Part shown: positions 1-5,286 of the stretch, one piece after another | Layout of the letters: every line of letters starts with the position of its first letter | Position numbering within the stretch: position 1 is the first letter of the stretch | NCBI GenBank assembly: GCA_002345625.1 | Contig: DDWE01000075.1 | Coordinates: 11,530 to 17,591, forward strand | Source of the DNA: Desulfuromonadaceae bacterium UBA2294 | Lineage (GTDB): Bacteria; Desulfobacterota; Desulfuromonadia; Desulfuromonadales; UBA2294 | Direction: 5' to 3' | DNA: 6,062 nucleotides | The notes under the pieces: generated by a model | What the model saw: only the letters and a program-made list of their open reading frames with translations | The model's database searches: none | Told to the model about the DNA's origin: nothing | Program-made: the position numbers and the translations under genes

Positions 1-289
1 TGATGTAGGTCACCTTGACCCGGCCCTCGATGAAGTAGGCCATGGCGGTACGGTAGACTTCGACCATTGCCAGCACTCCGAGCGCATCGATCAGCACGGC
101 TTCAAGGCTGTGCGACAGGGGGCCTCCGAAGAATACGCCGGCCATTGCGTTCCAGGTATCGACCAGGGCACGGGCGACGCCGGCGGCGATGCTGCCGAGG
201 ATGGCAAGCAAAAGGAAACAGAGCAGTATGCGAATGGCTTGATCGAACAGGGTGCCGGTCGTTTCGCGACCGGGCATACAACGCAGCAT
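1..289 (-). CDS. PsiE-family (phosphate-starvation-inducible E-like) membrane protein, N-terminal part; 3' end outside window
   Basis: This reading frame is open on the minus strand from an ATG at 289 to the window edge, 96 codons without a stop. The start is supported by GGAGGT five bases upstream. The protein has a short polar N-terminus (residues 1-18), a hydrophobic helix at about 20-38, and a second hydrophobic stretch at about 62-86 containing LEAVLIDALGVLAMVEVYRT, then an E-G-R-V-K-V-T-Y-I run. That second block is characteristic of PsiE/DUF-type inner-membrane proteins (Pfam PsiE family), which are usually about 130-160 residues with four membrane helices; only the first half is here. 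The biochemical function of the family is unknown; the name comes from phosphate-starvation induction in E. coli. The gene is divergent from draT and probably unrelated to it. I am fairly confident of the family and know nothing of the role here. Confidence 0.75.
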   Translation of the reverse strand, partial: MLRCMPGRETTGTLFDQAIRILLCFLLLAILGSIAAGVARALVDTWNAMAGVFFGGPLSHSLEAVLIDALGVLAMVEVYRTAMAYFIEGRVKVTYI

Positions 290-662
290 GGGGCACCTCC
301 CTTTTTCGGTTGCGGCAAGGGTGGGCCATCTACGTTAGGTGATGGTTAGGGGAGAGTGAAAAGATGGTGAGCTATGGCGATGCGTTCGGAATAGCTGCGT
401 GTCTCGCCTCTTTTCGTAAGATCTGGTCCCATCAATCTATTCAAAAACAGCCCTGTTCGGTCTTGGTCAAAAGTAAAAGATGCAATCTTCGCTGTTGCAG
501 CGCAGACGGCATCTAATATGCAATATCTGTTTACCAATGTGCTGTTTCCATGTTTTTGCAGCTAATTATGCTTGTTTGACGCTGTCTGATGCGACTGTGG
601 CGTGCAGCTGTGGTTAAAAAAAGGGCAATTTAACGGAATTGACCACTCGTGACAGGTGACCC
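290..662. other. Divergent intergenic region between the psiE-like gene and draT
   Basis: No convincing gene lies here. The short frame at 346-537 (minus) has no ribosome binding site and no recognisable motif. The stretch is more AT-rich than its flanks from about 400 to 640, as expected of a region holding promoters for both divergent genes. I looked for a sigma54 (-24/-12) site and a strong sigma70 site in front of draT and found only poor matches; TTGACG at 576 and a TAATAT at about 514 lack good partners at proper spacing. The draT start has an AGGTGA at 654-659 close to the ATG. Confidence 0.5.
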
Positions 663-1457
663 ATGCGCTCCTTTTCGATGAATTTTTGTGATCTGCCCCC
701 CTGGGTGATCGGCTCGGTGCACTTTAATCAGAAACCACAGCCGCTGGAGATTCAGGGGGTCCGCCGTTCCAACCGGCAGCTGTTTGAGCGGCTGGCCGCT
801 CTCGATGCGCCGGAGGCCCGTGGTGAGCAGTTTCACGATTACATGGATGTCAAGTTCCAGCTCCATCAATGGGAGCAGGAGGCCTCGGCGCGCAGTCGTA
901 AAAGTTTGAAGAACAGCTACCTGCGCTTTTTACGCGGCTGGATGTTCGATTCCAACGCCGTCGAAGGGGCGGTGCTCAAAGGCTGGGTGGAGAGCCGTAT
1001 CGGCCTGGCCCCAACCTTTCATCGCGAGCCGATCCCCGACATCCACTGCGAAGCGTATTACCGCTACACCACCGAGCGGATGAAGGGGACGATCCGCACC
1101 AACGCCATCAACGATCAGCTCGATGTGCTGTTCGCCTTTGCCCAGGAGGAGCTGCAGCGTCGCCACCCCGGAGTCAGCCACCTGACCTTGTGGCGCGGGA
1201 TTAATGATTTTGACGAACATGAAGTTCTGGAGGAGTACGACCGCCACCGTTACCGGCTGCAACTCAATAATCTCAACTCATTCACCAACGATTTCGAACG
1301 GGCCTGGGAGTTCGGCAGCAAGGTGCTCGAAGTTGAGGTGCCGCTGGTCAAGGTTTTCTTTTGTGGTGACCTGTTGCCGCGCTCGCTGCTGCGTGGCGAA
1401 GGGGAGCTGATGGTCATTGGTGGTGAATTTGATGTCACGGTACGGATCGGGGGGTAG
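663..1457 (+). CDS. draT: NAD(+)-dinitrogen-reductase ADP-D-ribosyltransferase (DraT)
   Basis: DraT transfers ADP-ribose from NAD+ to an arginine of the nitrogenase iron protein NifH in the cytoplasm and so switches nitrogenase off when ammonium appears or energy fails. The 264-residue protein has the family's usual length and conserved blocks: the N-terminal LPPWVIGS followed by PQPLEIQGVR (about 11-34), GLAPTFH (114-120), TNAINDQLDVLFAF (146-159), HLTLWRGIND (173-182), NNLNSFT (202-208), VPLVKVFF (226-233) and RGEGELMVIGG (244-254). Arg178, Ser206 and Glu246-Gly-Glu248 can be read as the R-S-E pattern of arginine ADP-ribosyltransferases; that residue assignment is my inference. The ATG at 663 has AGGTGA just upstream; a second in-frame ATG at 678 has no such site. 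The stop codon directly abuts the draG start, so the two are translationally coupled. In other bacteria DraT is controlled through PII proteins (GlnB). Confidence 0.95.
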   Translation: MRSFSMNFCDLPPWVIGSVHFNQKPQPLEIQGVRRSNRQLFERLAALDAPEARGEQFHDYMDVKFQLHQWEQEASARSRKSLKNSYLRFLRGWMFDSNAVEGAVLKGWVESRIGLAPTFHREPIPDIHCEAYYRYTTERMKGTIRTNAINDQLDVLFAFAQEELQRRHPGVSHLTLWRGINDFDEHEVLEEYDRHRYRLQLNNLNSFTNDFERAWEFGSKVLEVEVPLVKVFFCGDLLPRSLLRGEGELMVIGGEFDVTVRIGG

Positions 1458-2375
1458 ATGGCCGCAGCGCAGACCGCAGATCTTTTTGCCCGCGCCCGGG
1501 GAGCGATGCTCGGCCTGGCGGTGGGCGATGCCCTCGGGGCGACCACTGAATTTATGAATCCGGCCGAGATCCGGGCGGCGTTCGGCGTCCATCGGAAAAT
1601 TGTCGGTGGTGGCTGGCTGCACCTGCGCCCTGGGCAGGTGACTGATGACACCGAGATGTCTCTTGCTCTGGCCAGCGCCGTGCTCGCCGCCGGACGCTGG
1701 GATCTGTCCGGCATCGCAGATGCCTTTGTCACCTGGATGCGCGGTAAGCCGATCGACATCGGCGCCACCGTGCGCAAGGGGATCCGGAATTACATGTTCA
1801 ATGGGCAACTGGAAGCGCCGTTGAACGAATGGGATGCCGGAAACGGCGCCGTCATGCGCATGGCCCCCGTTGCCCTGCTGACCTGCGGCGATGATGCCGA
1901 ACTCTGCCGCTGTGCCATCGAGCAGGCGCGGTTGACCCACAATCACCCGCTCTCCGATGCGGCCTGTATCACTATCGGGCGCATGGTGCAGATGGCCATG
2001 GCCGGTGCCGACCGCGTTGCCCTGCACGAGCAGACCCGATTGCTGGTGGCGCAGCACGGCAACTTCCAGTTCAACCGCTACCGGGGCGAAGCGAGTGGTT
2101 ACGTGGTCGATACCCTGCGTACCGTTTTTCACTATTTTTTTACCACCGGCAGCTTCGAAGAGTGCCTGGTCGGCGTCGTCAACCAAGGTGGAGATGCCGA
2201 TACTACCGGTGCCATTGCCGGGATGCTGGCCGGCGCTTACTACGGCCCGGAGTCGATCCCGGCCAGCTGGTTGAAAAAACTTAATAACGATGTGCAGCAG
2301 CAGGTTGAACAGACCGCTGCCGCCCTGCTGCGTCTGGCACCGGTGCTGGTTTGTGCGCAGACGAAAGGAGATTGA
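1458..2375 (+). CDS. draG: ADP-ribosyl-[dinitrogen reductase] hydrolase (DraG)
   Basis: DraG removes the ADP-ribose placed on NifH by DraT and so reactivates nitrogenase. It belongs to the dimetal ADP-ribosylhydrolase (ARH/DraG) family. The 305-residue length is normal. Family signatures appear in order: GAMLGLAVGDALGATTEF (15-32), the metal-binding TDDTEM (62-67), DIGATVRKGI (100-109), GNGAVMRMAP (128-137), THNHP (160-164) and the second metal-binding NQGGDADTTGAIAG (242-255). The acidic residues expected to hold the two metals are therefore intact (Asp63, Asp64, Asp246, Asp248, with Thr62 and Thr249), so the enzyme should be active. Translation starts immediately after the draT stop, with a G-rich stretch inside the draT end acting as ribosome binding site. 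In studied diazotrophs DraG activity is controlled by sequestration at the membrane with a PII protein and AmtB; neither is encoded here. Confidence 0.95.
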   Translation: MAAAQTADLFARARGAMLGLAVGDALGATTEFMNPAEIRAAFGVHRKIVGGGWLHLRPGQVTDDTEMSLALASAVLAAGRWDLSGIADAFVTWMRGKPIDIGATVRKGIRNYMFNGQLEAPLNEWDAGNGAVMRMAPVALLTCGDDAELCRCAIEQARLTHNHPLSDAACITIGRMVQMAMAGADRVALHEQTRLLVAQHGNFQFNRYRGEASGYVVDTLRTVFHYFFTTGSFEECLVGVVNQGGDADTTGAIAGMLAGAYYGPESIPASWLKKLNNDVQQQVEQTAAALLRLAPVLVCAQTKGD

Positions 2376-2378
2376 ATC

Positions 2379-2615
2379 ATGACGGAGAAAGCAGAACAGG
2401 TCAGCCTGAGCGAGGCGGCCCGGCAACTGGAGACAACACCGCTGAAGGTGCTGATGATGCTCAAGCAGGGTCGGCTGTCAGGGCTTGAGGATGCGAGCGG
2501 CGCCTGGTCCATCGATGTCGGCAGTCTGACTGCGTTGCTGGCCCTTGACCCCGCCTGCCGTTCGGATCGGCCGACAGGTGGTGGTTGTGGTGGTTGTGGC
2601 GGCGGCTGTCATTGA
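2379..2615 (+). CDS. Small helix-turn-helix-like protein with a Gly/Cys-rich C-terminal tail
   Basis: This 78-residue protein starts three bases after the draG stop and has AAAGGAG at about 2365-2371. Residues about 8-55 (VSLSEAARQLETTPLKVLMM, GRLSG, then a W-S-I-D turn and SLTALL) read like the excisionase/MerR-type winged helix-turn-helix: helix, turn, helix, short wing, final helix. Residues about 60-78 form a low-complexity tail ending GGGCGGCGGGCH, with three cysteines at regular spacing, a terminal histidine and a fourth cysteine a little upstream (PAC). The tail could bind a metal or iron-sulfur cluster or be a redox switch; that is inference. The N-terminal domain may bind DNA or a protein partner. 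The position inside the draTG operon suggests a sensing or regulatory role in nitrogenase control. I do not recognise a named family for the whole protein. Confidence 0.75.
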   Translation: MTEKAEQVSLSEAARQLETTPLKVLMMLKQGRLSGLEDASGAWSIDVGSLTALLALDPACRSDRPTGGGCGGCGGGCH

Positions 2616-2653
2616 ACCGCGACCAACAGCCTGAAGCTGGCAAGGAGGTTAAA

Positions 2654-2929
2654 ATGGAATTGAAGATCAAGGCATCCGATCTTTATTATCTCTACAAACG
2701 CCATCACCGCCCCGATGCCGACCGGGAGATGTTTGACCGTGACTGCATCGAGGATGTGTTGCCGATGCTGACGCGGGTCATGGTTGCCGTTGGCCGAGAC
2801 GACGTCACGGCGCTGCACCACCTTGAAGAGTTGATGGTGTTGAAGATGCCACAGTTTATTCGCCGGCACGACGAGGTCTACGACTTTTTGCTGAACTGTA
2901 TGCGCGACACCCTGGCGGGGCAGGGCTGA
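2654..2929 (+). CDS. Small all-helical protein of unknown function in the draTG operon
   Basis: This is a 91-residue protein. The start at 2654 is chosen because AAGGAGG (2642-2648) sits five bases upstream; a longer frame back to 2585 would overlap the previous gene and has no ribosome binding site. The sequence looks fully alpha-helical and soluble: an N-terminal KASDLYYLYKRHHRPDADRE stretch, a central DCIEDVLPMLTRVMVAVG helix, then HHLEELMVLKMPQFIRRHDE and a final FLLNCMRDTL helix. It is rich in His, Asp and Glu. Two cysteines (in RDC and LNC) are not in a metal-type pattern. No signal peptide or membrane helix is visible. It lies between the Cys-tailed protein and the macro-domain gene, whose ATG follows its stop directly, so all are surely co-translated. 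I do not recognise the family; a small adaptor or protein-interaction module is the most that can be guessed. Confidence 0.75.
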   Translation: MELKIKASDLYYLYKRHHRPDADREMFDRDCIEDVLPMLTRVMVAVGRDDVTALHHLEELMVLKMPQFIRRHDEVYDFLLNCMRDTLAGQG

Positions 2930-3382
2930 ATGCTCGAGCTCAGCGGCGATCTCTGGAAACTGCACGACGACGGTGCTGTGGTGGCAATCACCACGGGCGG
3001 GGCCGTCAGTCGCAGTGGCCGTGCCGCCTTGCCACGGGGCTGCGCGCAGGAGGCCAACCAACGCTTTCCGCAGTTGGCGACCATTCTTGGCGGCCTGATC
3101 CAGCAGCATGGCAACCATGTTTTTGACCTCGGTGAACGGCTGGTCAGCTTCCCGGTGGAGCACACCCCCTGGGAACACCCTGATCCGGCGCTGATCGAGC
3201 GCTCCTGCCGCGAGTTGGTGCAACTGGCGACAACAAACGGTTGGCTGCAGGTGATTGTGCCGCGACCCGGTTGCGGCACCGGAGGCCTTAGCTGGCGCGA
3301 CGTGCGCCCACTGTTGCACAAATATTTCGATGACCGTTTCACGGTGATCAACAAGGAAGGAGACAGCCATGCGACGGGTTAA
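2930..3382 (+). CDS. Macro-domain protein, probable ADP-ribose binding or hydrolase
   Basis: The protein has 150 residues, essentially a single macro domain. It opens with a beta strand and the macro-type AVVAITTGGAV (16-26), where most macro domains have the IVNAAN loop; then GRAALPRGCAQEANQRFP (30-47), the equivalent of the glycine/alanine loop and following helix; VSFPVEH (72-78); a helix rich in Glu and Leu (88-101); VIVPRPGCGTGGLSW (108-122), the second phosphate-binding loop; and a C-terminal helix and strand. Macro domains bind ADP-ribose and some cleave ADP-ribosyl esters or process free or phosphorylated ADP-ribose. Next to draT and draG it could dispose of ADP-ribose released by DraG, read ADP-ribosylated NifH, or edit side products; these roles are inference. 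Its ATG follows the preceding stop directly and its last 14 bases overlap the next gene. The family call rests on the two loops; the exact subfamily is uncertain. Confidence 0.85.
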   Translation: MLELSGDLWKLHDDGAVVAITTGGAVSRSGRAALPRGCAQEANQRFPQLATILGGLIQQHGNHVFDLGERLVSFPVEHTPWEHPDPALIERSCRELVQLATTNGWLQVIVPRPGCGTGGLSWRDVRPLLHKYFDDRFTVINKEGDSHATG

Positions 3383-3794
3383 AGCGGGGGACACGGTCAG
3401 CATCGAGTATATCGGCACCCTCGATAACGGACATATTTTTCACAGTACAGAAGGGACCCCCTTGACCTTTACCATCGGTGCCGACCAGGTCTTTGCCGCT
3501 CTGGAGCAGGCGGTGCTGGGGATGGCTGTCGGCGAGGCACGTAACGTTCTGGTTCCGGCGTCAGACGCCTACGGTCCGCGCCTGCCTGAGAACCTGTTGC
3601 GGGTCGATCGTAGCTTGTTTCCGGCTGAGCGAACCCTGCGTATCGCAGAAAAGCTGCAGATTGAAATCGGAGGTGAACCGCGCGTCATGCGCGTGCGTGC
3701 CGTGGAGGAGGAGATGGTTCTGCTTGATGGGAATCACGACCTTGCCGGCTGTGACCTGACCTTCGCGTTGCAGGTGTGCGCGATAGAAGAATAG
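3369..3794 (+). CDS. FKBP-type peptidyl-prolyl cis-trans isomerase, short SlyD-like
   Basis: This 141-residue cytoplasmic protein has the two-domain layout of SlyD/FkpB enzymes. The FKBP half has GDTVSIEYIGTLDNGHIF (7-24), PLTFTIGADQVFAALEQAVLGM (31-52) and VGEARNVLVPASDAYGPR (54-71). The insert-in-flap chaperone half (about 73-118) is followed by LLDGNHDLAGCDLTF (118-132), which completes the FKBP fold. It lacks the long His/Cys metal-binding tail of E. coli SlyD. It would catalyse prolyl isomerisation and help folding. The start has AAGGAG at 3357-3362, six bases upstream, and the gene overlaps the macro-domain gene by 14 bases. In some diazotrophs a parvulin-type isomerase, NifM, matures NifH; an FKBP in a NifH-modification operon may do related work, but that is inference. 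It is the last gene before a terminator. Confidence 0.9.
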   Translation: MRRVKAGDTVSIEYIGTLDNGHIFHSTEGTPLTFTIGADQVFAALEQAVLGMAVGEARNVLVPASDAYGPRLPENLLRVDRSLFPAERTLRIAEKLQIEIGGEPRVMRVRAVEEEMVLLDGNHDLAGCDLTFALQVCAIEE

Positions 3795-3815
3795 GCTTAA
3801 AGTTAAATTAGACAC

Positions 3816-3853
3816 AAAAGGCCGACAAAAACATCACCGGACTTTTTTGTTTT
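3816..3853 (+). terminator. Probable intrinsic terminator of the draT-FKBP operon
   Basis: Twenty-one bases after the FKBP stop, AAAAG (3816-3820) and CCG (3822-3824) pair with CGG (3838-3840) and CTTTT (3842-3846), with one G-A mismatch and a 13-base loop, followed by a T-rich run (TTTTTTGTTTT). The stem is modest, but the position and T-tract fit an operon end. It also marks the boundary where base composition changes. Confidence 0.55.
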
Positions 3854-4018
3854 GTGAAACGAGGCTACGCATTTATTTCAAGTGTGCGCGATATAAAGCA
3901 TTTTCGTCTATTAGTGAGGTCTTCGATTCTCATTTTACAGGGTTTGTGAGACTCACTCGCTTTTGTCCATTTTGATTCGTTTATTAGAAATAGAGCAACT
4001 TGTGGGACACTTTGGAAT
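3854..4018. other. Non-coding AT-rich stretch, nothing recognised
   Basis: No open frame of useful length with a ribosome binding site is visible on either strand. The only local structure I see is an 11-base palindrome, GTGAGACTCAC, at 3946-3956, too tight to form a hairpin but possibly a protein-binding site. Composition is that of the AT-rich cassette region to the right, not of the operon to the left. Confidence 0.4.
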
Positions 4019-4047
4019 TTGACGGTCTAAAGTTATTCCGCTACATT
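4019..4047 (+). promoter_or_regulatory. Candidate sigma70-type promoter
   Basis: TTGACG at 4019-4024 (five of six to TTGACA) is separated by exactly 17 bases from TACATT at 4042-4047 (four of six to TATAAT). Initiation would be at about 4053-4055. There is no gene start just downstream; the predicted transcript meets a strong terminator after about 85 bases, and beyond that lies the first cassette ORF. Confidence 0.45.
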
Positions 4048-4053
4048 ACGAGT

Positions 4054-4138
4054 GTCTTATTTATGCAGGTATGTAAGAATTAGTCGCCTGAGGGGGTGCC
4101 GGATGATTGGAACCACCTTTGAGACAGGGTGGTTTTTT
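4054..4138 (+). ncRNA. Candidate small RNA or attenuated leader between promoter and terminator
   Basis: A predicted start at about 4054 and an intrinsic terminator ending at about 4138 would give a transcript of about 85 bases. It contains GCCTGAGGGGGTGCCGG (4086-4102) upstream of the terminator hairpin; no known RNA family was recognised. It could be a stand-alone small RNA or a leader whose terminator limits transcription into the downstream cassettes. The call rests only on the spacing of promoter and terminator. Confidence 0.3.
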
Positions 4139-4140
4139 AT
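4111..4140 (+). terminator. Strong intrinsic terminator
   Basis: AACCACC (4111-4117) pairs perfectly with GGTGGTT (4128-4134) around a ten-base loop and runs into six consecutive T (4133-4138). There is no protein gene directly upstream on the plus strand, so it either ends the candidate small RNA or is a remnant of a lost gene. Confidence 0.75.
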
Positions 4141-4182
4141 TAGGGTGGATCTGAAATGGTGATGACTAGATCGAATAGAAAT

Positions 4183-4213
4183 TAACCATGTCCACTTTTC
4201 GTGGGTAGGACCA
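4183..4213 (+). repeat. 31-base direct repeat, copy 1 (left border of the cassette block)
   Basis: The motif runs TAACC, one variable base, a 21-base core at 4189-4209 (starting TGTCCACTTTTC, ending GTGGGTAGG), one variable base, then CCA. The same motif recurs in the same orientation at 5806-5836 with only the two variable bases different. The core contains a small hairpin, CCAC-TTTTC-GTGG. A TGT start with this kind of end resembles insertion-sequence termini, but no transposase is present and I cannot name an element. Confidence 0.8.
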
Positions 4214-4225
4214 CTGGCAGAAATT

Positions 4226-4705
4226 ATGAATCTATTCCTTAACCAAAAAATTGAAATTGGCATTGAGAAAAATTCCGAAGAAGTTGTTTCAGTTATTAGA
4301 AGTAATGTGTGCGAATTCAGTATCTGGAAAGTTTTTTCTCAGGAAGCTAAAAGAGCTTTTTGGGGAGAAGTCAAAAGTTTAGATTTCAAAATCACAAGAA
4401 ATTATAATATCGGCCAAAAACCAAGACTATTTTTATCAGGGAAAATTATTCCCAATAAAACGAATTCAAAAATTGAAGCTGTATTGAAGCCAGACAGGAT
4501 AGTTTACACTTATTTAATCGCATGGAATTTTGGTTTCATAGCAATGTGGATTTTAACTATTTATACAGGGAATTTTCTAATATTTTACTTCATTCTTTCT
4601 GTAATCATTTATTCGTTTGGAATTTATGGCACTTATCAATGGTTTTATCGAGAAGTTCAAAAGACAAAAGAAACATTCTTTAAGCTATTTACCAAAGCAA
4701 GCTAA
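4226..4705 (+). CDS. Cassette-type hypothetical protein with C-terminal membrane hairpin
   Basis: The 159-residue product is Lys-, Ile- and Phe-rich and AT-rich in codon use, quite unlike the operon to the left. The N-terminal part (about 1-90) looks soluble and mostly beta: SIWKVFSQEAKRAFWGEVKS, then FKITRNYNIGQKPRLFLSGK and a closing KIEAVLKPDRIVYTYLI. This pattern (F-x-I-x-R ... P-x-x-x-G-K-I ... K-P-x-x-V) is one I associate with small uncharacterised bacterial membrane-anchored proteins. Two hydrophobic helices follow at about 93-112 and 115-137, with a charged C-terminus, so it is probably anchored in the inner membrane as a hairpin. There is no good ribosome binding site before the ATG. 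The stop codon lies inside the left end of an attC-like site, the usual arrangement for an integron cassette. Function unknown. Confidence 0.7.
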   Translation: MNLFLNQKIEIGIEKNSEEVVSVIRSNVCEFSIWKVFSQEAKRAFWGEVKSLDFKITRNYNIGQKPRLFLSGKIIPNKTNSKIEAVLKPDRIVYTYLIAWNFGFIAMWILTIYTGNFLIFYFILSVIIYSFGIYGTYQWFYREVQKTKETFFKLFTKAS

Positions 4706-4816
4706 CAAGCAAATCAAGCAGATGGACTGGGGCTGGGTGCTTCCCGGAAAACAAAATCAAATTGCGGTAGTAGGCCGAATCAGTGCGTCGCCGCCGCTTA
4801 TCGCGAACAGTTGGGC
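4701..4816 (+). other. attC-like integron recombination site 1
   Basis: The right end is GTTGGGC (4810-4816), a perfect match to the GTTRRRY cassette junction. The left end, GCTAAC at 4701-4706, overlaps the stop codon of the preceding ORF. Inside, TCAAGC (about 4714-4719) on the left faces GCTTA (about 4795-4800) on the right, with an unpaired C on the left arm as in typical attC L boxes. The central part folds further (GGG-TGCTT-CCC). Pairing between the arms is weaker than in the second site, so this may be a divergent or hybrid attC. Length is about 116 bases, within the known attC size range. Confidence 0.6.
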
Positions 4817-5250
4817 ATCAAATGAATGAGGTTCCAAAAGAAAGCAACGTTGACTTTTTTTTGACCGTGTTTGAACCAATGCCAATGAGAATCGCTCTTT
4901 ACGTTTGTGCGATAGTATTGCCCTGTATTGTTACTTTTGGCCCGACCTATGCCTTATCTAATATGGCCTTCATGTTGTTCATATTTCCGCTTGCAAGCTG
5001 GTGGGCATTCATCGCCTATCCGATTCTATTTATTTCATTTTACGCTTATGGATTCAAAAGTAGTAGCCACTGGTGCCTTCTCTTCCCTTTGCTAACCATG
5101 GGCTTTGTTTGCTATCAATTTTCTGTTTTATGGACAAAATAAATGTAGTGCCCAACCGGTGCTCAAGCGGACTGGGCGATTTAGCGGTGGTTCGCGTAAA
5201 GGTTTCTACTCAATTGGATGTGCCCGAGCCAGTCCGATTAGCTCAGGCCG
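4811..5250 (+). mobile_element. Complete 440-bp integron gene cassette
   Basis: This unit is bounded by two G/TTRRRY cleavage points (between 4810 and 4811, and between 5250 and 5251). It holds one ORF (4822-5142) beginning six bases after the left junction and one attC-like site (5150-5256) at its end, which is the canonical structure of an excisable cassette. No integrase is encoded in the window, so mobility would depend on one elsewhere in the genome. Confidence 0.65.
4822..5142 (+). CDS. Small cassette-encoded integral membrane protein
   Basis: This is a 106-residue hydrophobic protein. After a polar N-terminus (MNEVPKESNVDFF) there are membrane segments at about 24-43 (IALYVCAIVLPCIVTFG), about 48-75 (AFMLFIFPLASWWAFIAYPI, perhaps a tight pair) and about 84-103 (WCLLFPLLTMGFVCYQFSVL), with KSSSH as the loop before the last one. 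No catalytic or transporter signature is visible. The frame can be read back to a GTG at 4783, but that start lies inside the attC arm and would add an arginine-rich leader. The ATG at 4822 is placed as cassette starts usually are, six bases after the recombination point, leaving no room for a ribosome binding site of its own; translation may rely on the attC structure or on coupling. Function unknown. Confidence 0.7.
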   Translation: MNEVPKESNVDFFLTVFEPMPMRIALYVCAIVLPCIVTFGPTYALSNMAFMLFIFPLASWWAFIAYPILFISFYAYGFKSSSHWCLLFPLLTMGFVCYQFSVLWTK

Positions 5251-5256
5251 TTGGGC
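5150..5256 (+). other. attC integron recombination site 2
   Basis: This is a 107-base imperfect palindrome with all attC hallmarks. R'' is GCCCAAC (5150-5156) and R' is GTTGGGC (5250-5256), perfect inverted partners fitting RYYYAAC and GTTRRRY. The L boxes include CGGACTGG (5168-5175) and CCAGTCCG (5229-5236), a perfect 8-bp stem. The spacers between R and L boxes are unequal (GCTCAAG on one side, GATTAGCTC on the other), giving the unpaired asymmetry that orients recombination. An inner GGGC (5174-5177) can also pair with GCCC (5222-5225). It lies eight bases after the stop of the preceding ORF. Confidence 0.88.
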
Positions 5257-5286
5257 AATCAAAGATAACTCCACGGAGGTTTATTA

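Noticed and set aside
540..662. Possible sigma54 (NifA-type) promoter upstream of draT
   Set aside because: The only TTGCA (about 556-560) lacks a GG at the required spacing; no NifA box (TGT-N10-ACA) of good quality was seen nearby.
1278..2426. Long minus-strand open frame of 382 codons opposite draG
   Set aside because: It is the antisense shadow of GC-rich draG and the end of draT; its translation has no recognisable motif, and both sense genes are certain.
2609..3418. Minus-strand open frame of 269 codons opposite the small operon genes
   Set aside because: It is antisense to three well-supported genes that have ribosome binding sites and domain matches; the translation is His/Gln-rich and shadow-like.
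3802..3808. GTTAAAT, a formal match to the GTTRRRY integron core
   Set aside because: There is no matching left arm or L boxes around it, and such a degenerate heptamer occurs often by chance.
4103..4162. 19-codon frame (starting MIGTTFETG) with AGGGGG seven bases upstream
   Set aside because: It runs through the terminator stem and T-tract, which explain its sequence better; no homology recognised. A leader peptide cannot be fully excluded.
4783..4821. GTG start extending the second cassette ORF by 13 codons
   Set aside because: The extension lies wholly within the right arm of the attC-like site and encodes an arginine-rich shadow; the ATG at 4822 fits the cassette layout.
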